A stretch of DNA of 64,000 nucleotides, from assembly GCA_002794735.1 (NCBI GenBank), contig NBAZ01000007.1:186001-250000 (forward strand), read 5' to 3'. This stretch comes from Pyrrhoderma lamaoense (lineage: Eukaryota; Basidiomycota; Agaricomycetes; Hymenochaetales; Hymenochaetaceae). Below the pieces are notes generated by a model. It worked only from the letters and a program-made list of their open reading frames with translations. It made no database searches and had not been told where the DNA came from. This document shows, piece by piece, positions 1 through 10,197 of this stretch. Each line of letters begins with the position of its first letter. Position 1 is the stretch's first letter. The translations under genes were made by a program, and so were the position numbers.

Positions 1-2068
1 TTCAAGTTTCGTATCTTTTTGGATACGGGGTCAAGGGTACTTCCATCCACAACAAGGTCCCCATTTACATTCGTGGCAGCAGACGCATCAGGAGCTTGTT
101 CTGCGGAGGCATCAGCTGTGGCAGCACCATTACCTCCATTAACCGGTGCAACATTTTCCTCCTTCTTCCCGTTAGCCTCCTGCTTCCTTTTCGTCCGAAC
201 TTTTTTATTTCCACCTTGGCCACCTTGGCCTCCCTCTCGGAGGAGGTTGGTGGTGACGTAGGCGCCCCAGGCACGTAACGGCCTCGTCCTCGACCACTTT
301 GGCTTCCATAGCCGTTTGCTCCTGGGCCAGGACTACGGTTGTATGGTCGAGCTGGTGTAGTCGTTCCGCTCCCTGGCTCACTATCTCCACGTTGATATAT
401 AGACGAAGCATCGGAACCCCTTGCACCTGGGGGTCGGTACGCACCAACAGGTTTTGCGGGTACAGGTTTCGAGCCTGCAATAAAGAGGGCGACACTAGCA
501 TTTGCCATCGGTGCAGGGGGGATAACTTGGGGGAATGGCCCAACTGAATCCACAGGGATAGGTCTCCATGATGCTTGATACAATTCATCCAAGAGCTGTA
601 CATGAAGCAACTGTCCTGTGCAGTACCAAATTTTTACACAGTTGTCGACACGCAAACGTGGTGAGAGAGTGGCCGTGAGCATGAAACGCCCACATGGGGA
701 CCACTCAAAGAATGTGGTGTTTGGTGCATCGACGGTAGTAATCTTTTCGAAAGTCCTACGATCATAGACGTTGATCTTCCCAGACATGTTACCAAATCCC
801 GCGAGTGCAATTAGGCGAGCTTGAGGATTGAAGGCAATAAAATTTTGTGGTGCCGTACCGAAGTCATAAAGGACCTTAACACGACTATCATACAAAACCG
901 TTTTTGTTGGCGTGACTGTGTGCAGTATTTAGTTACTGGTTAACCATAAAAAAGCCATACACTTACAACCACAAACAACACCAAATTCTTTTGAGTTTGG
1001 ACTCCACGCAAAGTCGTGAATTGGGCCTTCCTTAGGGGGAGCAACATGGCAATCAAAATTGCCTGCAGAACTTAGTAGATACAACCGGGTTTCCCCATAG
1101 TAGCTTTTATTTGTCTGATCAACATCCGTACGAACGAGGGCCAACACTTGGGTACCAATAGTATTCCATTTAAACTGGGCATGTTCGGCACGGAAGGTAG
1201 CTTTTTGACATGTTGGGACTTTTGACAGCGCTAAAAGACTGTAAATTCGAATATTTGCTGGTTGGCCCTGCAGAATATGAGACAAGCGTTAAAAAAAGCT
1301 CAATGAAAACATACATTCTTTCCTGCCACGAATACCGCAACAGAAGGGTTCAGACCCGGACTAAGGGAAATTGTCGTGACCCCTTCAACCTTGAGCTTAT
1401 CAACAACACCTTTTGACCACTCGGCTGGGTGGAAGACTTGTAGCTCCTGTCCAACGAGGCGTATGGCGTGTGATTCGGAAATTGTGAATTGCAATTCCCA
1501 CCCGGTGTTCGTTTTTTGGGTGAATGAAATGAGTTCATCACCACTTGAGACGGAGAAAACACGAAGATTTTTATGTTGCTCGTCGTTTTCAAGTTTTACT
1601 GATGGGCTTTGAGCATCAATCATTGTGAATCAACTGAAATACATACCGATTCGCTCCCAAGTACTGATGTATGTTCCTCGAGGAGAGAAACTGACGTCCA
1701 CGATATTAGGAAGAGGCAGTTCTCGAAGAAGTTCAGCGTTCTCCGCATAATGAATATAAACACTATTTTTTTTGAATTATTTAATCCTTTAAAATGGAGG
1801 GGAAAAATTAAAACGTGGGTAGTATCTGACGTACCAAGCGGGAGTGATATAAGCATACAGGCGGCCATCTGGACTATACTTATAATCGCGATTGAACGAT
1901 GAAGCCGCTGACTCAAAGCTTTTAACTGGCTCATAATCTGGTGAACCGTTGACAAGAGAGATGCTTCTCAAGGTCCGAGCTATCATTGGTAAGATCAAAA
2001 TAATGTCCGGGAGATGTGAAACTAGACGAAAGCTTACAAGCATACTGCTGGGACATGTGGGATGTCAT
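1..2068 (-). CDS. Eukaryotic translation initiation factor 2A (eIF2A), C-terminus beyond the window
   Basis: WD-repeat initiation factor that binds the 40S subunit and can deliver initiator tRNA without GTP. The start was set at the ATG at 2066-2068. It opens a short first exon (to 2038), and a 58-nt GT..AG intron (1980-2037) joins it in frame to a beta-propeller-like exon. Later exons carry WD-blade text such as 'FFEWSPCGRFMLTATLSPR' and 'VKIWYCTGQLLH', the central eIF2A domain. A Gly/Ser/Pro-rich linker and a Lys-rich tail follow. The frame of 65..895 slips at the CCC at 232-234 (GGG on the coding strand). One extra base there would continue into a Gly/Gln-rich then Lys/Glu/Ala-rich tail that stays open to position 1. 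That tail reads more naturally than the uninterrupted frame, so I read the slip as a missing base. The gene is divergent to CWC22. The family call is confident; the exact intron borders are less so. Confidence 0.85.
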
Positions 2069-2578
2069 CTTGGCAGGAGTGAACAGAGGATGGGCAAGAG
2101 GTGGGAGAAGCAAGTTAATGCTTCAAAAAATGGTGTAGCTGCAGAGGCGAAGGGGCCGTAGGAAGGGCGGAAGAGGGGAAGGGAAGATGTGGATGAAACA
2201 AGAGTTGCACCAAATGAGTTAGTAAAAAGTCGACGACAATGATCAGCACAGCCCATTAGGTAAGCAGAGCTACTTACTTACATGTATGTACTGAGTCAGT
2301 ACAAGATATATGATCAGAGCAATATCACCTGATGTACATATGTACATGTAGTACACTACGAGCAACCATGGACAATTAACTTGCATCATAATAATAAACT
2401 TAGGGTTTATAGGTGTCGTTAGATCCTAGACGATATCAATAGTTAATAAATAAAAATCGACAATGATCGACTATCCAAACACGGAATCGGAGTTTGTATT
2501 ATCAGTAATTGTTGGTAACGCGTTCGTACGAATATCAAGTCCAAGTGTGTCAGTGACAAGCACACCACGTCTTTCTTC
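2069..2578. promoter_or_regulatory. Shared upstream region of eIF2A and CWC22 with two palindromes
   Basis: This 510-bp gap separates two divergent housekeeping genes, so it must hold both promoters. It contains an inverted repeat TGTACTGAGTCAGTACA at 2287-2303, with a Gcn4/AP-1 type core TGAGTCA (2292-2298) at its centre. A perfect 16-bp palindrome ATGTACATATGTACAT lies at 2332-2347. The region is otherwise AT-rich, and no clear TATA box was assigned. The regulatory role is inferred from position and symmetry. Confidence 0.5.
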
Positions 2579-5520
2579 ATGTCAACTGCAACGCTGCCTC
2601 CTGTGTCTGACTTGCCAGTAAGTTATAACTCTTCAAAAAGAAAGAGGTGTGTGAGACTTTCTTCTCTTCTCTGTTTACCGCTCACGCAACACATTGCTTG
2701 TACTAGATCTCGCTCAAATTCTCCGACGAATGATGTCACAAATTCGCCTCCTGCAAATAGGCGTAGGTCAGGATCACCTCCAGAACGTCAGAATGGGATA
2801 TCATTTCCACGAGTAGATGATGTTGACCCGGTGCGGAGGAGAGAACGCGAGCGGCAATTGGCTTTAAAAATGGCGGAGCAAGAGCTTAATGCGAAGTCTA
2901 AAGAAGCGAACGAAGAAAAAGAGAAACCTGCATTCGATGCAGCTGAGGAGTTTAAAAAATTGCTTTCGTCTCGGTCTGGTGGTGTCTATATCCCACCTTC
3001 TCGCCTCCGGCCCTTCAGGCTGAGGCTGCGAAAGATAAGACGAGTCCAGAGTATCAGCGTCTGGCCTGGGATGCTCTTCGAAAGTCTATCACTGGTATCG
3101 TGAATCGAGTCAACGTAGGAAACATTAAGGACGTGGTCCCTGAGCTTTTCGCGGAAAATCTTATCCGCGGACGAGGTCTATTTTGTCGAAGTATAATGAA
3201 GGCACAAGCTGCTAGTTTACCCTTTACTCCGGTGTTCGCTGCTTTGGTTTCAATTGTCAATACAAAGCTTCCACAGGTTGGCGAGTTACTTCTCACTCGG
3301 CTTGTCAGCCAGTTCAGAAGAGCTTTTAAAAGGAATGATAAGGTGAGTTTTTTCCCTTTCATTAATTTACTCAATTAACGGCGCCTTCCAGATAGTCTGT
3401 CATTCAACCACCACGTTCTTAGCTCATCTGGTTAACCAGTCTGTGGCTCATGAGATTATTGCGCTGCAAATACTTGTGCTTCTCCTAGAACGACCCACAG
3501 ATGATTCAATTGAGGTGGCTGTTGGTTTCATGCGGGAAGTCGGTGCTTATTTGGCGGAGAACTCGCCAAAAGCAAATGCTTCTGTGTATGAAAGATTCCG
3601 TGCTGTTTTAAACGAAGGCTCGATTAGCCAGAGAGTACAATACATGATTGAGGTGTTAATGCAAGTTAGGAAAGACAAGTACAAAGACAACCCAATCATC
3701 CCAGAAGGCTTAGACCTGGTTTTGGAGGAGGAACAGATCACTCATCAAGTAGGGCTTGATGACGAACTTCAGGTACAAGAAGGATTGAGTGAGTTGGTGA
3801 TAATCTATGCATCAAACTGCCTTTCTGACAATGAATCCAGATATCTTCAAGTTTGACGCGAACTATTTAGAGAACGAGGAAAAGTACAAAGAAATAAAGG
3901 CTGAGATTCTAGGGGAAGGCTCTTCTGACGAAGAATCCTCTGAAGAGAGCGAGGATAGTGATGAGGAAGAAGGTATGTCGTTATACTTTTTTATTGTTTT
4001 GAAACTTCAACTGACGCTCGGGCAGTCGTAGAAGAAAAAGAGGGTATCGAAGATAAGACTTCTACGAACTTGGTCAACCTCAGAAGGACGATATATCTTT
4101 CAATAATGAACGCTCTCAACTATGAAGAAGCCGTTCACAAACTACTTAAGGTCCAGATTCAAGAAGGGGAAGAGGTGTGTCATAACATGAAAATCAATGG
4201 TTTTAATTTTCAACTCATAATATCTATAGATTGAGCTCATCAAGATGGTGATAGAGTGTTCTTCTCAAGAACGCTCATACTCCAAATTCTATGGACTTAT
4301 TGGAGAGCGTTTCAGTAAACTCAACAGGGTTTGGTATGATGCTCTTATGGAGGCTTTCCGTGAATACTATGAGACAATTCATCGTTACGAAACAAACCGC
4401 CTACGAAATATTGCACGTTTCTTTGGACATATTTTAGCTACAGATGCGATCTCCTGGGAAGTTCTTGAAGTCATAAAAATGAATGAAGATGAAACAACCA
4501 GTAGTAGCCGTATCTTTGTTAAAATTATGTTCGGAGAAATAGTGGAAGCGATGGGTTTGAAAGCAGTTACGGAGCGTTTCAAGGATCCTGAAGTAAAACG
4601 ACATTGCGAAGGTATGTTCCCTATGGATAACCCCAAGAATACTCGATTCTCGATCAACTATTTCACGAGTATCGGTATGGGCCCCGTAACTGAAGAAATG
4701 CGGGAACATTTGAAGGTATGCAGTCACACACTCTTGACTAAGTACGAGAGGCTCATAGGTATCTTAGAATGCGCCGCGTCTCATAATGGAGCAAAGGAGG
4801 GCTCTCATGGAGGAGTCTTCGTCTTCAGATTCAGATTCAGATAGCTCTGATTCTGACAGTTCGGATGACTCTGATTCCGATTCGGATGATGACTCTGAGG
4901 ATAGTGAAGCAAGTCGAAGGTATCATCGAAGACGCGAGCCATCACGCTCAAGTTCTCCCCGTCGCCAGCGTTCCCCTACCCCACCCCGTAGACGTTCCCT
5001 TACACCTCCCCGTCGCGAATCATATCGAGGAAGAAGTGACTCACGTTCGCCTCCACCTCGTACAGCTCCAAACCGAGGTCGCTCATATTCACGAACACCC
5101 ACCCCTCCTCCTAGTCGTCGTGTAATTATCAATCGTGATAGATATGAACGAGAAAAACCTCGTGATTATTCTCCAAATGGGAAACGTAAGGAACGTTCAG
5201 TTACACCCCCGTACCGTGATGAACGAGATTCGGGTCGCCGAGGAGGGAGAAACTCGTCTCCTGATAGTCGTCATGCCCATACAAGAGATCGTACTCCACC
5301 CAGAGAACCACGCGGCCGTGAACGCTCAACTACGCCTGCCAGGGATAGATATCGTAGACGTGGACGCTCTGTGTCATCAACTCCTCCAAGCTCACCAAGA
5401 GCGGCTCGCCGTGTACCAGCCGAAGGTCGAAATGTTAACGGTGAAACTTCTCGACAAGCACGTAGAGATAGGTCTTACTCCCCTGACCGTTACAGAGATT
5501 CGGAGAGACGGAGGAGATAA
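2579..5520 (+). CDS. CWC22: Pre-mRNA-splicing factor CWC22 (MIF4G + MA3 + RS tail)
   Basis: Spliceosome component that recruits the exon-junction-complex helicase eIF4A3 and is needed for the first splicing step. I read seven exons: 2579-2646, 2707-3342, 3392-3788, 3841-3972, 4026-4174, 4230-4715 and 4768-5520, all with GT..AG introns of 49-60 nt. The order is a short Arg/Ser N-terminus, an MIF4G domain (starting near 'GGVYIPP' and running through '[20 protein letters not shown]'), an acidic linker, an MA3 domain ('[19 protein letters not shown]', then '[13 protein letters not shown]') and a long Asp/Ser then RS/RSP-rich tail from about 4800. The first intron was chosen because its 60 nt keep the frame and give an RSRSNSP junction. 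The frame slips near 3009-3013 (ggccc); one extra base restores the expected run into the MIF4G domain. Its 3' end faces ATG15. Confidence 0.93.
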
Positions 5521-5934
5521 AAACGAAAAAAAAAAACAGATAGATATTCTACGTATAAGTTAGTTCACGAAAAAGTTGAATTATCTAGGAAACATGCCAC
5601 CATTTTTTCGTTATTTACATGTTAATTGATGTATAAAAACCAGTCTTTTCTTTTTTTAATCTATTATCATTGTATTTCATTTATACTAACACGCATGTTA
5701 AAATAATTTTAACAGAAGTGTGAAGCTATGGCCGTCTCGGCTACCAGAATCATAATGGAATCGATGTTGTCATAAATGATTAAGTTCTATGAATACACGT
5801 TTATACATATACAGATAATCGTCAGCGTAAAGTAATCTAAAGAGTTGAGCAGTAAGAAGATGTGTGTTAGAAGTAATAGAAGAAACTTCATCTTATAGAT
5901 AATAAGACGCAGGATAGTGAAAATCATAGAACAT
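5521..5934. other. Intergenic gap between convergent CWC22 and ATG15
   Basis: AT-rich stretch holding the 3' ends of both convergent genes. It has an A-run just after the CWC22 stop and several T-rich stretches. I see no further coding signal or structured RNA here. Confidence 0.5.
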
Positions 5935-7565
5935 TTATGGTTTCTTGTTCTGCTTGAAATCTCCAAACTCCCAATTGAAACAATCCTTAAAGTTGTTTTG
6001 ACTTTATTAGAATGGTGAGAGGGGGAGCAGAATACAGTCAAACATACCACACAGTCATCCTCAGTCTTGATCTCTGGAATTTGTCGTCCTGGTTTTCCTT
6101 CACTGGGTGACTCCCAATCATCGGCGAGAACGGCTTCGATTACCTTGGTGATAGAATGAGTCCGCAGATCAACTGCCCAATTGAACTTTGACACGGTGTC
6201 ATATAAAATAGTTTGGCCTAGATGACACCTTACGCGAACGATGTAAGCAATTACAGGCAAGTATCAGTATACAACGTACTTACTTCGTTTCTAACGCATA
6301 TCCTCCAACAGAACAAAGAGAAGTTACCCCAGTACAAACACCCATAGGAATGGGATCAGCAGTGTGGTACACATGTGTTATATGGTGTGTTGATGGCTAA
6401 GCACAGAATATAGTAAGAATCGAGTTATTAGCAGAGTATAACACAGAGCTTACAGGTGAGGGAAGATGAAGACGAGCAGCAGCCATTTTTTCTCCAGGTG
6501 CTTCAAATGCTACAACTGGAGGACCAAAAGTTGCGCCTATTAGAGAAGCCAGAGAACCACCGAGGGAATGACCTAATCAAGGCACACTAATTAACATCCC
6601 CGTATCATTTATACACTCCAATGTAAGCTCTTACCAGTCACCCATATGTTTGCGTCGGGATATAGGTATGTTACATTCCGGTAAAGGTTCTATTTTCGAA
6701 GCTCTTCAATAAGAAATAGTGATGAATGAAGAAAGCACTTACAATTGCCACATTGTAGAATAAGCTCTCTTCCGTTAATGCATTCTGCAAGCAGGACTGG
6801 TCACATTTATAACCCCCACTATAGCAGTCACAGACAGTTGACCAGGTCGGGCCAACACGTGCACAACAACAAGAGAACATGAGGTTATCATTCAGTTTAT
6901 CTTTCTTGACGGTTGGGCCACCGCCTCCAACTGCCCAACCTGCAGAAGTGCCCTTGATAGATAAAACCACAGTAGAGTTATCCTCGGAGACAAAGATATA
7001 CCCTCTAAATCCATCTGCATCTGGTTCCCAGCCAAAAGGGTAACTCTGTGGTTCCCAAGATAAGTGAACTATCACTGAGTAAATAAGAAGTATATCATAC
7101 ATCGTTAGTCCATGGTTGCTCCAAAGAATACCAGCTTTTATCTTTACGCTCATAGTAAGCATTATTAGTCATCTTCGCAAGGGTAAGAAGAGTTTTTCTG
7201 CTCTCCACGTCAGGAGCTGAAGTATGAGACTGTACCCACAGGTCAGCGTCAGTAACACCGTCTAGTCGGGCAATCTCTGCCCTCGAATCTTGAAAAGCTT
7301 TAAACGAGCTTGGTTTATACGATAGAATATTCTTAGTCTTCACTGTGAGTTCAGGTTCATAAAAGGGGTGATACATGGACTGTGGCACGTCTGATAGGAG
7401 TATTTGCGTGCTGTTTGTAATTGCATGTTCGTGTCTGAGAGAGAAAGATAAGGATGATTGTGTGTTATCGTGTCTTTGGGTCAGTGTCGTAGCAGGGTTT
7501 AGATTTAAGGTCAGTAAAAGAGGGGCTAGAAGGACTTGCAATGCTCCTGGCAGTGAAGTGAGCAT
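5935..7565 (-). CDS. ATG15: Autophagy-related vacuolar lipase ATG15
   Basis: Class-3 type lipase that breaks down autophagic-body membranes in the vacuole. The N-terminus (start at 7563-7565) carries one hydrophobic signal-anchor stretch (about residues 4-27), as in the family. Conserved blocks follow in order: '[18 protein letters not shown]', '[18 protein letters not shown]', a Cys-rich segment ('FSCCCARVG'), then [19 protein letters not shown] with the nucleophile serine, '[13 protein letters not shown]' with the catalytic Asp, and 'DLRTHSI' with the His. The active-site motif is split by an intron after the first Gly (about 6575-6637). The last exon after the intron 5986-6047 ends the protein with an Asp-Cys-Phe-Asn-Trp-Glu motif usual for ATG15, which fixes the stop at 5935. 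No frame slips were seen. It is divergent to SSZ1 across about 250 bp. Confidence 0.9.
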
Positions 7566-7811
7566 GGTAAGATTGTGAGAGTACCTTATAGGTTAAGTCA
7601 ACCCCTTGTTTGGGATAGAATTAAGAATATATATTCGTCATATTTGTAATAAAATATCATAGCCAAATAAAGTTATGATGACTAATAAACACGTCCAAAA
7701 TTTTGTAGTACGCAAGCTGACTTCTGATTCTTATATTTGTACTATAATAGTGAGTTTCCTTACTTGCTTATTCCCATTCTTCCTTAATCCGGACAAACCC
7801 TTTGCCTAGAG
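7566..7811. promoter_or_regulatory. Divergent promoter of ATG15 and SSZ1
   Basis: This 246-bp AT-rich gap separates the two divergent starts. It must contain both core promoters. No specific motif was assigned. Confidence 0.4.
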
Positions 7812-9905
7812 ATGTCTGCTCCTAACGGGGTCGTACCGGAAGTTTCAGCAAAAAAGACACCAACAGTTGTTGGTATCAACTTTGGTAACACATATGCGTC
7901 AATCGCAGTCATCACAAAAGTCAGTACACCAATCGTCTTTGGCAAAAATCTATCTCTTAATCACATGAAATGAATTTAGGAGGGACAGCCTGATTGTATT
8001 GCGAATGAGGATGGTGAACGTCAAATTGCATGTGCAATTTCATTCCACGGTGAAGAATTAGTGAGTTTTTACCTAATTTCTTTGGATTGCTATTTCTCAC
8101 TTCGCTGTCCAGTACATCGGAAATCAAGCAAAACCTCATCTTGTCAAGAATTCGCAAAATACCATAATCAACTTCCGTAATCTTCTTGGTAAAAAGTGAA
8201 GGAGTTTCATTCTTGCTTTTTCCAGAAATCTATTTCTTATCCGCATATATGCTTGTAGATTCTCCGAAATACCAAAGGACCAACCCATCATCTCCTCCCC
8301 TATCATTCAACACCCCGATCAACCAGATGTCGCTGCATATAAGGTACAAATCCTTCAACCCGCACCGACCCCTCTACCTACGGGAAGTGTTAAATCAAGC
8401 GCTACAACCCCAGCTGCATCAGTTCTTCCAACACCGCGATCTGAACCTATTCCCGCGGAAAGAATTTTGACGGTACAAGAAGTTACTACTATATTTCTAA
8501 AATCACTTGTTGGCTCTGCAGAAGATTTCTTGGGTCGTAAGGTGGATGGTGCCGTGATCGCTGTTCCTCATGGTTCGATGATGCCGCTAAAATCGCATTG
8601 GAGGCAGCTGCCGATGAGGCGGGAATTAAAGTGCTACAGCTTGTAGATGAGGCAGGTGCCGGCTCTCTGGTTTCCGTAACCAATCCTACAGAAGGTCTGG
8701 ACCCGGACCGTACTGCATTGCTCGTAGATATCGGCCAATCTTCACTTGCGCTAGCTGTGCTATCAATTAGACACGGTCTTATTTATTCTATTGCTTCGTC
8801 AAGCACAGACAACATTAACACCGAACAAATTGATACGAAATTGATCAAATTTTTTGCAAAGGAATTCACAAAAAAGACTAAGACTCCACTCACGGTCTGC
8901 CCTGCTGTGGATAACGCGGATAAGCGCGCAGAGGCCAAATTTCGTTTAGCTATCGAGCACACGAAACGAACATTATCAGCCTCACCAGGTGCTGCTACCT
9001 GCTCCGTTGAATCTCTGAAAGACGGAGTAGATTTTACAGGATCAATAAACCGTATGAGGTTTGATATGGAGTCCCGGTCCATATATGATGCTGTTGTGCA
9101 GTCAGCCATTGATCTGCTTGCGAGTGCAGGTCTTGAGCCTTTACACATAGATGAGATAATCTACGTTGGTGGATCGGCCTCTCTCCCGGGACTCGACGAG
9201 AGCTTTTTTGCTAAAGGCTTCCCGAAAATATGATCACACCGTTTACTGCAGGAACAGTAGTTGGGGTGGAGTTGGTGATCCAACTACAATACTTGCTCGG
9301 GGGCTGCGCTTCAAGCTAAATTACTTGCGGAAATTGCTGCTGAAGAAGAAGCTCATCCAGAGCTGAGAGAGGCCTTCAAGCCTGGGAGCAGTCACGCGAA
9401 AGTACATGCAACAGCAAAAACAATTGGAATCATTCTTCCCAGTGCGACCAGCGATGCTGGAGAACTCGGTGGTCAATGGGTTCTCGGTGTTCCTCGCGAG
9501 ACCCCTCTTCCATATAGACGAATAGTTCAGTTTGACTGTGATCTTGGTGAGGGAGATGTCGGATCTGAAGGGAAGATAGTTGGCATGGAACTTTGGGAGG
9601 TCGCAGAGAGTGTTAAGGTTACTAAAATACCACCACCCCCTCGTGAACCAGAAGAGGAAGATGATGATGAATTTGAGGAGGAGGAAGAGGAAGTCAGAGA
9701 AAAGACACTTATAAAAGAGTCGCAGCTTGGAGCTTTACGTATCACTACAAAGAATCATCAAAAAGTGAGTGGTCGGTTAAGGACGCGGTTGCAGGTACAG
9801 TTTGTAGTTAGTAACGCGGGTGGTGTGATTCTTTCCGTTGCAGAAGTTAAAAAGGACGGTAATATTTGCGATGCAACAACATTCACTATTCCTGCTGTTC
9901 ATTAG
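7812..9905 (+). CDS. SSZ1: Hsp70-like ribosome-associated complex subunit SSZ1
   Basis: Atypical Hsp70 that pairs with the J-protein zuotin at the ribosome exit tunnel and assists nascent-chain folding with Ssb. Exons are 7812-7919, 7980-8060, 8113-8195 and 8259-9905. The nucleotide-binding domain starts with 'TVVGINFGNTYASIAVIT' and continues through 'FRNLLG', 'LLVDIGQSSLALAVLS' and 'DEIIYVGGSASLPGLDE'. A short beta-type substrate domain ends in '..AVH'; the protein lacks the long lid of canonical Hsp70, as expected for SSZ1. The frame slips at four places, each repaired by one added base: 8568 (single T), the A-run 9225-9228, the G-run 9263-9266 and the G-run 9299-9303. Three of the four are homopolymers, and the flanking protein is well conserved. 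I treat the gene as functional with sequence errors. An acidic stretch (about 9650-9700) precedes the C-terminus. Confidence 0.88.
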
Positions 9906-10197
9906 ATATTTTGATTCTCGCTTTTTTGCTGGTTCCCCTACATCTTGCCGTTGTAGATCCAACTAGATGAGACATGCTTTCGATTTGTGACTTTACCTTT
10001 ATACGTGTGCATTTGGTTGCAAACTGGTACTGCTGAATGGGAGAGTCTTTTTTCCTATTAAAAACATACTGAATTTGTGTCCTCTTGAAAAGACTACCTA
10101 TCAGACTAATGATTGAGCAGTAAATTTAATAGATACTTATACTACTGTGGTAGCTCACTATATTAGGTTGATCACATGATCTGTGACTAGTCGCGTC
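9906..10197. other. Gap between SSZ1 and the Rap1-like gene
   Basis: AT-rich gap of 292 bp holding the SSZ1 3' end and the promoter of the next gene on the same strand. No other feature was recognised. Confidence 0.4.

Noticed and set aside
2065..2256. Minus-strand open frame just upstream of eIF2A, a possible longer N-terminus
   Set aside because: The short exon with MTSHMSQQYA splices cleanly into the conserved eIF2A text, and the upstream frame has no family similarity.
3054..3374. Minus-strand frame of 106 codons
   Set aside because: Lies antisense to the conserved MIF4G exon of CWC22 and has no domain of its own.
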